Numbered from the stretch's first letter, positions 1 to 6,093 are shown. The stretch is DNA of 7,792 bases from Elusimicrobiota bacterium (GCA_016205085.1 JACQJN010000146.1:1-7792); one strand, 5' to 3'. Program-made: numbers and translations. The notes: generated by a model not told the origin, from the sequence alone.

Positions 1-955
1 CTTCCGCGATCAATTTTTCCATCCTCATCTTGCGTTTTAGAAACGCCAAAGACTCGCCTATGGATTTGGAATCTTTAACAGAACTGCCGGCAGGGCTTTT
101 GTCGGAGTCTCCCTTGGAAGGACCTCCCCCGCTGGATCCTTCTCCTCCAGGCCGGACGGATTCCTTGGCCGCCTCCTCCAAACCTGCAGCCGCTCCCTGC
201 TGAGGAAATCTCCCGGCTGCTTTTTCCGCCGCAGCTCTTAACTCATCCAGTGCGCCCTTCGTCCCTTGAGAAGGCGAGGTCTGGCCCACTCCCGCATAAC
301 CAGGCAAAGCGGTGGGACCGGCAAAAGATTTAGGTCCTGCCCGCCCTGGGACATCCGCAGCCGAAGCCAAAACGTCTTTCCCAGAAAGGGGAGCTGAGGC
401 TCCCGATCCGGCACCCGGCAAAGCACCCAATCCTCTTAAAGCCCCCGCTAGTTGAGGCTTAGGTTGGGGAAGTCCCGCACTGCCGGAAGCCTTCGCCGCG
501 CTGGCCTTTAAAGCGTCTCCTAAAGCGTCTCTGACATCGGCCTGCGGGGTAGGCTGCTGAGGCCCGCCCGGAGACATCACCAATGAGGATGGATCCCTGG
601 CTGAAAGAGGAGTGATCACCTCCCCCGCTTGCCCCACGGGAGAACCCGGAGCAAAGCCTCCATACCCTCCTTCATAAGGACCCTCTCCTCCGAATGGGCT
701 TCCCTCCCGGGTTCCAAATCCGCCTTTGAGTCCGGAATCTCCGGAAGGCTTGAGCATAAAATGGGTTGCCAAGGGAGCCAAAATCAAAATGGCCAGCCCC
801 GATGCGAGCGCCATGATGTCCTTGCGATTTAAATTCTTGAGCCTCTCCAAAAGGGTGGTCTTGACCAAAGGTTTGCCCTTGAGCTGGACCTGCGGATTCT
901 TAGATATAGGCGGAATGACAATCTTCTTCTTTCCTTCTTCAGGAGTTTGAGCCAT
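1..955 (-). CDS. Single-pass membrane protein with Gly/Pro/Ala-rich exported region (C-terminus beyond left edge)
   Basis: The frame is open from an ATG at 955 to the window edge, giving 318 codons with no stop, so the gene is truncated only by the window. The start is well supported: AGGAG lies 9 nt upstream and a sigma-70-like promoter lies just before that. Residues 1-45 are polar and basic (KKKIVIPPISK), residues 46-64 form one hydrophobic helix (around MALASGLAILILAPLATHF), and the rest is low-complexity and rich in Gly, Pro, Ala and Ser (for example GGEGPYEGGYGGFAPGSP at 89-106). An Ala/Glu/Lys stretch at about 233-265 and a Lys/Arg-rich stretch at 302-318 could be helical. The predicted topology is N-terminus inside with a long exported segment. 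The same anchor-plus-linker plan occurs in the 474-aa and 414-aa proteins upstream. I recognise no family. It could be a structural or tethering component of the envelope; no catalytic motif is visible. Confidence 0.85.
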   Translation of the reverse strand, partial: MAQTPEEGKKKIVIPPISKNPQVQLKGKPLVKTTLLERLKNLNRKDIMALASGLAILILAPLATHFMLKPSGDSGLKGGFGTREGSPFGGEGPYEGGYGGFAPGSPVGQAGEVITPLSARDPSSLVMSPGGPQQPTPQADVRDALGDALKASAAKASGSAGLPQPKPQLAGALRGLGALPGAGSGASAPLSGKDVLASAADVPGRAGPKSFAGPTALPGYAGVGQTSPSQGTKGALDELRAAAEKAAGRFPQQGAAAGLEEAAKESVRPGGEGSSGGGPSKGDSDKSPAGSSVKDSKSIGESLAFLKRKMRMEKLIAE

Positions 956-978
956 GTGTTTTTGCTCCTACTTTTGAA

Positions 979-1006
979 AGTATAGCACGAACCAATCCAT
1001 TGTCAA
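979..1006 (-). promoter_or_regulatory. Sigma-70-like promoter for the gene starting at 955
   Basis: Read on the minus strand, TTGACA (1001-1006) is followed after 16 bp by TATACT (979-984). This predicts a transcript start near 972 and a leader of about 17 nt that includes the AGGAG ribosome site at 965-969. The match is close to consensus (6/6 at -35, 5/6 at -10). It means the left-edge gene need not rely on read-through from the three-gene operon upstream. Confidence 0.75.
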
Positions 1007-1008
1007 GG

Positions 1009-1044
1009 GCCCTTAGGGCCTATTTGATCCTAGGTCCTAAGGGC
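1009..1044 (-). other. Stem-loop spanning the end of the Lnt-family gene
   Basis: The segments 1009-1017 and 1036-1044 are perfect 9-bp inverted repeats (GCCCTTAGG / CCTAAGGGC). After one mismatched pair, four more pairs (1019-1022 with 1031-1034) extend the stem around an 8-nt loop. A smaller alternative hairpin (1008-1012 with 1016-1020) shares the same bases. The structure covers the last codons and TAG stop of the Lnt-family gene and ends two bases from the TTGACA of the next promoter. No T-run follows, so it is not a classical intrinsic terminator. It may be a 3'-end stabiliser or a weak terminator. Confidence 0.5.
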
Positions 1045-2351
1045 AAATCAAAATATAGGACCCCTCGGCCCGAAGCCAACATTTTCTTCACCCTACCCAA
1101 GGGATCCACCACCGCCGATATGCCCGTGGCGGCGCAGCGAACCAAATACTTCCGGCTCTCCACCGCTCTATACACATCCCGATTCAGATGCAGCTCCGGC
1201 AGAGTGGTGCCTTCGAAAACACCATCATTGGCGATGGAAGCGATAAAATCCGGCCTGGAACTTAAAAATCTCCGCGCGGGATAAGAATGGACATCGTCAT
1301 AACATGGCAAAACGGCAATCTTGCCGATGGAAGGGATGGCAATGGGTTCGGCCTTTTCTCCTCTTAAAACCAGGGGTCTGCCAAAAGGATTGGGATGGAG
1401 AGCTCGGTGCTCCCCTACCAATTTCCCTTCAGGTGAAAAAACAAGAGAAATCACCCAAGATTCTTTGCCGAATATTTTAGGGTTCTCCGGAGTGTAAGTA
1501 CCTAAAGCTATAGTGGCTTTCGCTTTTTTCGCTATTCCGGCTATTCTTTCCGGGTTCCGGTACACATCTTCCGGCAATTTGTATTGTGGAAATAAAATAA
1601 ACCGGGCTCCGTTTCGACCCGCTTCTATCGCCATATCCTCATACGTTTTAAACAGCTCCGCTGCATGTTGCCATCTCCATTCCCATGAAAAAGGAAGGTT
1701 GTGCTGGGCGCAAGCCAATGTAAAAGACGGCTTCTCCTCTGAATAGGCTCGTATTTGTCCCACTCCCCAGAACCACGTCCCACCCAGAATCAAAAAAACG
1801 CCTCCCAATATCCCCACAGCGAACCGCTTTTGGCCTCCCCAAACTCTTCGCAGGACCTCAAACAGACCGACATTGATGACCAGAACAAAAAAGACCAAGC
1901 CCGGCTCTGTCAAAATATGCGCCAGCTGCAGAAACGGCAAAGGCAAAGCCGTGTGCAAACCCACAAGCAAACTGGAAGAACCTAAAAAAGGAAGCAGCGG
2001 GCCGCCGGCAATGAAAACCGGAACGGTCCAGATAAAAGGGATCAAAAGGAGCATGGCGATAAAAGGCATCTTCAAAGAAAAATAGATTCCCAACGTGAAA
2101 TACACCGAGAATAGGACCGCCAGAAAAAGAACCAAGAGAAACAGCGTCAGGGAATAGGCCGCCACCCACCTAAAAACAAGCGCGTAATAGCAAACTCCGA
2201 AAAACAATCCCGACAAGGCCGCCTGTCTCCAAGAAAGACAGCGATCCGCTCCCAAAAAGAGAGGCACCCAGCCTACCCATAAAAACTCATGCAGGTGAAA
2301 AGGCGGCAAATGCAGCGAAAGTAAAATCGAAGAAAGAATGGGTAGAATCAA
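1020..2351 (-). CDS. lnt: Apolipoprotein N-acyltransferase (Lnt) family membrane protein, probably non-catalytic
   Basis: This 443-aa protein has the Lnt layout. Residues 1-200 are a multi-helix membrane domain (PPF at 16-18, the WVGWVPLF segment at 25-32, GLFFGVCYYALVFRWV at 48-63), and about 208-438 form a nitrilase-like domain. Active Lnt proteins transfer an acyl chain to the N-terminal Cys of lipoproteins using a Glu-Lys-Cys triad (E267, K335, C387 in E. coli). Here the Cys is kept (C350 in LPCYDD), but the Glu position reads Gln256 (LFPQYKLP) and the Lys position before HPNPFG reads Ala317. The essential Glu of the PFGE motif is Arg325, and the Glu after Cys-Tyr is Asp352. SIANDGVFEG (372-381) and RKYLVRCAATGISAVVDPLG (400-419) fit the family. 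The start is TTG, 9 bp after the upstream stop, with AAGGG before it. It is the third gene of the operon. Family membership is firm; loss of activity is inferred from my alignment by eye. Confidence 0.85.
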   Translation of the reverse strand: MILPILSSILLSLHLPPFHLHEFLWVGWVPLFLGADRCLSWRQAALSGLFFGVCYYALVFRWVAAYSLTLFLLVLFLAVLFSVYFTLGIYFSLKMPFIAMLLLIPFIWTVPVFIAGGPLLPFLGSSSLLVGLHTALPLPFLQLAHILTEPGLVFFVLVINVGLFEVLRRVWGGQKRFAVGILGGVFLILGGTWFWGVGQIRAYSEEKPSFTLACAQHNLPFSWEWRWQHAAELFKTYEDMAIEAGRNGARFILFPQYKLPEDVYRNPERIAGIAKKAKATIALGTYTPENPKIFGKESWVISLVFSPEGKLVGEHRALHPNPFGRPLVLRGEKAEPIAIPSIGKIAVLPCYDDVHSYPARRFLSSRPDFIASIANDGVFEGTTLPELHLNRDVYRAVESRKYLVRCAATGISAVVDPLGRVKKMLASGRGVLYFDLPLGPRIK

Positions 2352-2360
2352 GACGCCCTT

Positions 2361-3605
2361 CTAGGATACGATACACCACGCCGCGCAAAATATATTCTTA
2401 CACCCACAACGCCCCTTGCCTGAATCATCGCAAACCTTCATATCGTCAACCTTCTGTGCGGGAGGGCCTCCCGGACTACAGGCGGGAGGAAGACTACAAG
2501 CCTGTCCCATTTTCGATACCGTGTCTTTAAGAGGTCCATTGCAGATATTGCTCATTTGATTCAAAAGCCTTCTACAAGGCCCGCAATTACAGGGATCATC
2601 GCAAGCGTTGGGAAGCTGGTTAGCGATAGATTGCACCTGTTTTTCCAGCGAGCTATACTCAGAAAACAGGGCTTGACTCCCATTATCACACGCCTTGACT
2701 TTATCCGCGCACTGGCCCACCACATCCACCGAGAGGGTATCCAGATTGGGGCTCGTGAGACCCACCCCAATCCCTTCTCCCACGCCAATGAGATTGGATG
2801 GAACGGCCTCGCCGTAATAAGGGGCGCGGCCCAACACCTGCCATTCTCTAGGATATTCCGCGCGGTTTAAACCCACAGCCACCCCTTTGACCGTGGAAAG
2901 CTGCTGAGTGACTCTTTTGCCCATTCTGGCCATCTTCAAATTAGACCTGGAGGAGGCCGCTTTTTTGCTCCACTTAAATCCGGTGGACTTGCCCACGGGA
3001 GAAACAGGAGCGGAACCTCCCTCCAGTCCAGGAGTCTCCTCTAAACCCGGTCCCCTGGGAGCCACCCCAACAGGCCCTCTAAAAATATTCCCGGGATAAG
3101 TGTAACCCATAGACCCCATCTGAGAAAGTCCGCCGGCCGCAAAAGCGGAAGCCAGAAGCCCTCCCGCATCTACGGAAACCCCCTCCTCCATCTGTTGAGC
3201 TTCCCCTTGAGAAACAATCCCCTGCACCGATTTGGGCCGAGCCAAACTTTTAGGCTCACCGCCGAATTTTCCTGCCCGGACGAAATTGATAGAAGAAACC
3301 TCCTCGGCCCCTCCGAAAGAACCGCGCAAAAACCTCTCCCAAGCCGATTCTCCTTTCTTCTCCAATCGAGCCTTTTTAAGAGCCTCTCTGAAAGATTTTG
3401 AAGATTCTAAGTAATCACTCCCTAGCCAATTTTTAACATGGGCAGCAAAAGGCAGGCGGTCCAAGACATCCGCCGGAAGAATAAATGGGACTGTAAATAG
3501 AAAAACCATCAAAAGGACGACGCCCGTGCCCTTTTTTCTTTGGAATAGAAAAAGAAGCGCTCCCAGAATACCTTTCTTTTTATTTCTTTCAAAAAAACTG
3601 GACAT
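2361..3605 (-). CDS. Membrane-anchored protein with C-terminal cysteine-rich domain
   Basis: A 414-aa protein that I do not recognise. A basic N-terminus (residues 1-26, RNKKKG and RKKGTG) precedes one transmembrane helix at about 27-44 (VVLLMVFLFTVPFILPA). A charged, probably helical stretch (65-95) follows, then a Gly/Pro/Ser linker (about 100-210) and a basic patch (KKAASSRSNLKMARMGKR, 214-231). All 14 cysteines fall in residues 299-411, including CDDPCNCGPC (335-344) and a terminal cluster at 400, 402, 407 and 411. An even number of Cys on the predicted exported side suggests a disulfide-rich extracytoplasmic domain; metal or Fe-S binding is a weaker alternative. The ATG lies 9 bp after the stop of the 474-aa gene with no strong Shine-Dalgarno, so translational coupling is likely. 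The Lnt-family gene begins 9 bp downstream. Mid-operon position and matching topology suggest it works with its upstream neighbour. Confidence 0.85.
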   Translation of the reverse strand: MSSFFERNKKKGILGALLFLFQRKKGTGVVLLMVFLFTVPFILPADVLDRLPFAAHVKNWLGSDYLESSKSFREALKKARLEKKGESAWERFLRGSFGGAEEVSSINFVRAGKFGGEPKSLARPKSVQGIVSQGEAQQMEEGVSVDAGGLLASAFAAGGLSQMGSMGYTYPGNIFRGPVGVAPRGPGLEETPGLEGGSAPVSPVGKSTGFKWSKKAASSRSNLKMARMGKRVTQQLSTVKGVAVGLNRAEYPREWQVLGRAPYYGEAVPSNLIGVGEGIGVGLTSPNLDTLSVDVVGQCADKVKACDNGSQALFSEYSSLEKQVQSIANQLPNACDDPCNCGPCRRLLNQMSNICNGPLKDTVSKMGQACSLPPACSPGGPPAQKVDDMKVCDDSGKGRCGCKNIFCAAWCIVS

Positions 3606-3614
3606 AATCTAATC

Positions 3615-5039
3615 TCACGGCCCGCCCATGCGAGACTGAAGCAGGGACATGATCACCGTCGTCGCTATGGTCCACATGGTCATAGAACCGGGCAGGAAAG
3701 GAATGATGGCCTGCGCCGCCAGGAAAGCTCCGCCCACCGTGTACATCATGCCCAAACTCGTCTGGCCATAGCCCATCAAAATGCCGCCCAAAGGCGCCAA
3801 CATCATCGCCAACCCAGCGCCTATCACTTTTATAGTGCTTCCAATGGCAAACAGGGCCTGCCCAATGAAGGGAATGCCCACCAGCTTCTGGAGCCCGGCC
3901 CCTATGATGGTCAGTAAAAGCGCCGCCTTCACAAATGCCTCGCCAAGCCTGGTAGCCCATCTCCATGGCTCATCAGGTTTGGGAGGCAACCCGCTAAATT
4001 TCCAGCAATCCTGCCCCTGGCAACCGGCGGTACCGCCACCACCGGAAGATTTAGGATTATCCAAAGAAGGCGAGGTCACAAGACCGCTGCCTCCTGTGCC
4101 AACCCCCGCTCCCGTGACCGCTCCACCGGCACCCGCCGCCGTTTGACCTTCCCAGGCGTTATCCGCCGTAAACTTCATGGGGTCCACCGTCCCGGCGCCC
4201 ACGGCGGGCTGCTGGCCCGATCGAACGCCCATCGCCTGGTTGTAAGCCTTGGCGCTTAAATTTTTTCCTCTAGAGGTCAGTTTTTGGGAAGAGACGGCGC
4301 GCTTGGCTAGAGTCGTGCCTTTAACCCGGGTCGTAAAATTAGGCTTTTGGAAGGGAGTCAGCACCCCCTTTGAATTTAGATTCTGGGGACTGACGACACC
4401 CGCTCCGAATTTATTGCCGAAATCTCCAAATCCGGCCCCGGACTTACCCCCTCCAGGGAGACTGCCGCTCAACTGGCCCATCTGTTTGCCCATCATCTTC
4501 TCAGCCATGGCGTTGGCCATTTGGCCGGGATCCTGCTGCTGAGGTTCCGCAGGCTGGCTTTCAGCTGTCTGAGGCTGTTGGTCCTGAATTTCGGAAGACT
4601 CCACCTGCTCGGGCAGAGCGCCCCTATTGGCTCGATGGAACATATTTAGAGAAGAGGCATCCGACTGTGCCCTCTGGATGGCAGGAACATATTCCGATTT
4701 TGCAGAGGAACGAGAAGGTTCCTGGGAAGCGATGGAAGATGGCACTATCTCCACCTCCTGCTGATAAAAACGATTCGCTAAATATCCCGCGCCTCCTACC
4801 ACCGTAACCCCGCCCAATCCTAAAACCAAAATGCCTGTTTTTGTGGCCAGCAGCCCCCCCATCGCCCCGCTTCCTGAAAAAGTGCTCCCCGCCGCAGAGC
4901 TATTTCCAAAAAGCCAGGGGAGAAAGCCTTTTCTTTCTTTTTTGTTGGGAAAAATGGGAGCCAGATGGATTTCTGGCATCTCCTGCAGTTTATGCCCGTT
5001 CTTTTTATTCCCGCCGCTTTCAATATTGAGATCGCCCAT
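3615..5039 (-). CDS. Anchored low-complexity protein with C-terminal multi-helix membrane domain
   Basis: A 474-aa protein, first gene of the three-gene operon, with no recognised family. Residues 1-60 are polar and basic, and a first hydrophobic Gly-rich helix lies at about 60-88 (TKTGILVLGLGGVTVVGGAG). Residues 90-345 are low-complexity: Gln/Pro/Glu-rich (145-172), Met/Gly-rich (173-215), a basic patch (KRAVSSQKL, 246-254) and a Gly-rich stretch. Residues 360-470 form three or four helices containing GQTSLGMMY (425-433). This part is paralogous to the protein at the right edge: both contain A[FW]EG, then GVGxGGSGL, then LPxKP/LPKPK with a nearby PW, then the helices with GQTxLGxM. A longer frame runs back to 5114, but GAGGAG sits 7 nt before the ATG at 5039, which fixes that start. 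A structural or pore-forming envelope component is one possibility; it resembles small multi-TM secretion-channel subunits only in general character. Confidence 0.87.
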   Translation of the reverse strand: MGDLNIESGGNKKNGHKLQEMPEIHLAPIFPNKKERKGFLPWLFGNSSAAGSTFSGSGAMGGLLATKTGILVLGLGGVTVVGGAGYLANRFYQQEVEIVPSSIASQEPSRSSAKSEYVPAIQRAQSDASSLNMFHRANRGALPEQVESSEIQDQQPQTAESQPAEPQQQDPGQMANAMAEKMMGKQMGQLSGSLPGGGKSGAGFGDFGNKFGAGVVSPQNLNSKGVLTPFQKPNFTTRVKGTTLAKRAVSSQKLTSRGKNLSAKAYNQAMGVRSGQQPAVGAGTVDPMKFTADNAWEGQTAAGAGGAVTGAGVGTGGSGLVTSPSLDNPKSSGGGGTAGCQGQDCWKFSGLPPKPDEPWRWATRLGEAFVKAALLLTIIGAGLQKLVGIPFIGQALFAIGSTIKVIGAGLAMMLAPLGGILMGYGQTSLGMMYTVGGAFLAAQAIIPFLPGSMTMWTIATTVIMSLLQSRMGGP

Positions 5040-5046
5040 TTTAATT

Positions 5047-5052
5047 CTCCTC
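5047..5052 (-). promoter_or_regulatory. Ribosome binding site that fixes the 5039 start
   Basis: On the minus strand, GAGGAG ends 7 nt before the ATG at 5039. The alternative in-frame start 25 codons upstream (5114) has no comparable site and lies inside the palindrome-rich leader, so the shorter protein is preferred. Confidence 0.75.
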
Positions 5053-5115
5053 GGGACTTTTGCAAAACGGTACTGGGGTCCTGTCTGGGGTTTACCCTTA
5101 GCCCCCGACCCCACC

Positions 5116-5153
5116 GAGGACCCTCCCGTGGTCCTCCCCCAAAGGGGCCCCTT
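5116..5153 (-). repeat. Two GC-rich inverted repeats in the operon leader
   Basis: GAGGACC (5116-5122) and GGTCCTC (5130-5136) form a perfect 7-bp stem with a 7-nt loop. AAGGGGCCCCTT (5142-5153) is a perfect 12-bp palindrome. A third pair, GGGGTC at 5075-5080 and GACCCC at 5107-5112, lies closer to the ribosome site. All are in the predicted untranslated leader of the three-gene operon. They may control its translation or be remnants of repeat elements. No T-run follows any of them, so termination is not supported. Confidence 0.55.
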
Positions 5154-5193
5154 CTCCGCTACCCGCGGAAAAGGAGTTACAACCTTACCGCAG

Positions 5194-5223
5194 GTACCTG
5201 GCGCATTATATTGCGCCAGGTAC
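5194..5223 (-). repeat. Perfect 12-bp inverted repeat with 6-nt loop in the leader
   Basis: GTACCTGGCGCA (5194-5205) and its exact reverse complement (5212-5223) flank the loop TTATAT. It sits about 155 nt upstream of the first gene of the operon and downstream of its candidate promoter, so the RNA would fold into a strong hairpin in the leader. Neither strand shows a T-run after the stem. It could be an RNA regulatory element, a dimeric protein-binding site, or the core of a REP-like repeat. Confidence 0.7.
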
Positions 5224-5303
5224 GGGGGCTTACGGGCAAATCCCCAGCCACCCCCCTTTCCCTTAAATTTGCAAAAGTCCAGTTCCTCTATTCCCTAATA
5301 ACT

Positions 5304-5309
5304 AGAATA
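5304..5309 (-). promoter_or_regulatory. Candidate -10 box of the three-gene operon
   Basis: TATTCT on the minus strand (4/6 match to TATAAT) lies 11 bp after the last TAAAG/CTTTA unit of the 11-bp array. No TTGACA-like -35 is at 17 bp; the array occupies that place, as at activator-dependent promoters of the PhoB class. The predicted transcript would have a leader of about 255-260 nt. The call depends on spacing and is tentative. Confidence 0.35.
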
Positions 5310-5319
5310 ACCCCCCAGA

Positions 5320-5363
5320 ATAAAGAAACGATAAAGAAACGGTAAAGTTTTAGTAAAGTTCCT
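5320..5363 (-). promoter_or_regulatory. Four 11-bp phased repeats, candidate response-regulator binding site
   Basis: Four consecutive 11-bp units carry TAAAG at 5321, 5332, 5343 and 5354. The first two units are identical (ATAAAGAAACG) and the other two begin GTAAAGTT. On the transcribed strand this reads as CTTTA repeated once per helical turn. Head-to-tail half-sites at 11-bp spacing are the known pattern for OmpR/PhoB-family response regulators (for example pho boxes). The array lies just upstream of a candidate -10 box and upstream of the operon. The regulator itself is not in the window. Confidence 0.5.
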
Positions 5364-5407
5364 TCTATAAAGGATTGTCCCTGAACCCTCTTTTGTCAAG
5401 GGCCGAG

Positions 5408-5435
5408 AAATAAAGGGGTCTGTCCCTATTTATTT
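5408..5435. repeat. REP-like imperfect inverted repeat (GGGGTCTGTCCC core)
   Basis: AAATAAAGGGG and CCCTATTTATTT form an imperfect inverted repeat around TCTGT. A related TGTCCCT also occurs at 5377-5383. From memory, GGGACAGACCCC-type motifs recur as interspersed repeats in many environmental bacterial genomes, often near REP-associated tyrosine transposases, but no such gene is here. It follows the toxin gene, so it could also act as a weak bidirectional terminator (GGG/CCC core then TTTATTT). A second small GC-rich inverted repeat (CGCC-TACT-GGCG, 5448-5459) lies next to it. The rest of 5224-5475 contains the phased array and no credible gene. Confidence 0.45.
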
Positions 5436-5475
5436 AAAGTCGCCGCCCGCCTACTGGCGAGGCAGGGAGCCGATC

Positions 5476-5778
5476 TCAACGCCGAAGCCCCTTAATCCGT
5501 TTCGCCTGCTGGGATTTTCTTAACACCCCGCGGACCCAGAGAATAGCCCCTTCCCAGATGTGAAAAATACGAAAATCTCCTGAATCTATCTGCCACAGTG
5601 GTGGGCTGAACCCCTTGAGTGGTTTGGGTGCTTGGGGAAGTTTGCACAAGGCATATCGTTTCAAATCCTCCCATACCCGCTTGAAGTTGGCTGAATCCTT
5701 CTTCAATAGGATCGCAAGGTCTTTTTCTGCCCGACGTGTGAGACGGACATTGGAAGGAAGGCTCTCAGGGGAGGCCAT
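5476..5778 (-). CDS. RelE/ParE-superfamily toxin of a type II toxin-antitoxin module
   Basis: A 100-aa basic protein of typical RelE length. It has an N-terminal helix pair (RRAEKDLAILLKKDSANFKR, 15-34), then KPLKGFSPPLWQIDSGDFRIFHIWEGAILWV split across 52-82, which matches the RelE pattern of LKG, a short strand, G-[DE]-[FY]-R-I and a final hydrophobic strand. The C-terminus is basic (RKSQQAKRIKGLRR). RelE toxins cleave mRNA on the ribosome, usually through basic residues; candidates here are K52, K55, R70, R83 and R87. The related ParE branch targets gyrase, and I cannot separate the two by eye. The ATG at 5778 is preferred to a TTG at 5790. It overlaps the antitoxin gene by 14 nt, as expected for co-translated pairs. 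The module lies between two envelope gene groups and is probably an independent cassette. Confidence 0.85.
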   Translation of the reverse strand: MASPESLPSNVRLTRRAEKDLAILLKKDSANFKRVWEDLKRYALCKLPQAPKPLKGFSPPLWQIDSGDFRIFHIWEGAILWVRGVLRKSQQAKRIKGLRR

Positions 5779-6028
5779 GCTTCTTGGCAAATTGCTCCAT
5801 GGTCACATAACGTTTGGCCGCAATATCCCTGGCCGACTCCCTGGCCATGCGGAGGACTTCGGGACCATACTCAAAAGCCAATCCATCCAAGTCCTCTTCC
5901 CCACAAGGCTCCAGGACCGCGCATGGTTTGCCATGCCTGGTGATCACCACCGGCTTTTTGCCATTTTGGACCAACACAAGAAGCTTGTTGGTGTGGGCCT
6001 TAAGTTCTGCCGTGCTTACCATTTTCAT
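5765..6028 (-). CDS. Phd/YefM-family antitoxin
   Basis: An 87-aa protein with the Phd/YefM N-terminal fold signature: MVSTAELKAHTNKLLVLVQN (3-22), then KKPVVITRHGKPCAVLEP (24-41). This part normally dimerises and binds operator DNA, while the C-terminus (here about 45-87, acidic then helical: MARESARDIAAKRYVTMEQF) wraps the toxin. The ATG at 6028 has AGGAG 6 nt upstream. A second ATG two codons in is less well placed. The gene precedes its toxin and overlaps it, the usual antitoxin-first order that favours an excess of antitoxin. Autoregulation through the palindrome at 6045-6056 is expected for the family but not shown by sequence alone. Confidence 0.9.
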   Translation of the reverse strand: MKMVSTAELKAHTNKLLVLVQNGKKPVVITRHGKPCAVLEPCGEEDLDGLAFEYGPEVLRMARESARDIAAKRYVTMEQFAKKHGLP

Positions 6029-6044
6029 GGGTAACTCCTGATAG

Positions 6045-6093
6045 CTATAATTATAGTTATATTTAGTTTACCACAGGAAAGGAGGTTTGTCAA
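6045..6093 (-). promoter_or_regulatory. Promoter and palindromic operator of the toxin-antitoxin module
   Basis: On the minus strand, TTGACA (6088-6093) is followed after 17 bp by TAAACT (6065-6070), a good sigma-70-like promoter with a transcript start near 6058. The perfect 12-bp palindrome CTATAATTATAG (6045-6056) lies immediately downstream, between the start site and the AGGAG. This is a suitable position for a repressor complex made of antitoxin and toxin. The palindrome itself contains TATAAT on both strands, but no -35 match lies at 17 bp for the minus-strand copy. Confidence 0.65.

Noticed and set aside
3589..3966. A 125-codon minus-strand frame rich in His, Gly and Asp
   Set aside because: It is a frame-shifted shadow of the C-terminal membrane domain of the 474-aa protein.
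5040..5114. A 25-codon N-terminal extension of the 474-aa protein starting at 5114
   Set aside because: It lacks a ribosome site and runs through a palindrome-rich leader, while GAGGAG sits 7 nt before the ATG at 5039.
4831..5298. A 155-codon plus-strand frame
   Set aside because: It is antisense to the N-terminus of the 474-aa gene and its leader; its composition is Pro/Ser-rich as expected for a shadow of GC-rich DNA.
5320..5363. The 11-bp units as a short CRISPR-like array
   Set aside because: The units are contiguous with no spacers, and no cas genes are present.
5394..5399. A TTGACA on the minus strand as a promoter for the three-gene operon
   Set aside because: No -10-like box lies at 16-18 bp; the nearest TTTATA/TTATAG is 22-23 bp away, which is too far.
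5615..6034. A 139-codon plus-strand frame
   Set aside because: It lies antisense to the toxin and antitoxin genes, which have clear family motifs and ribosome sites.
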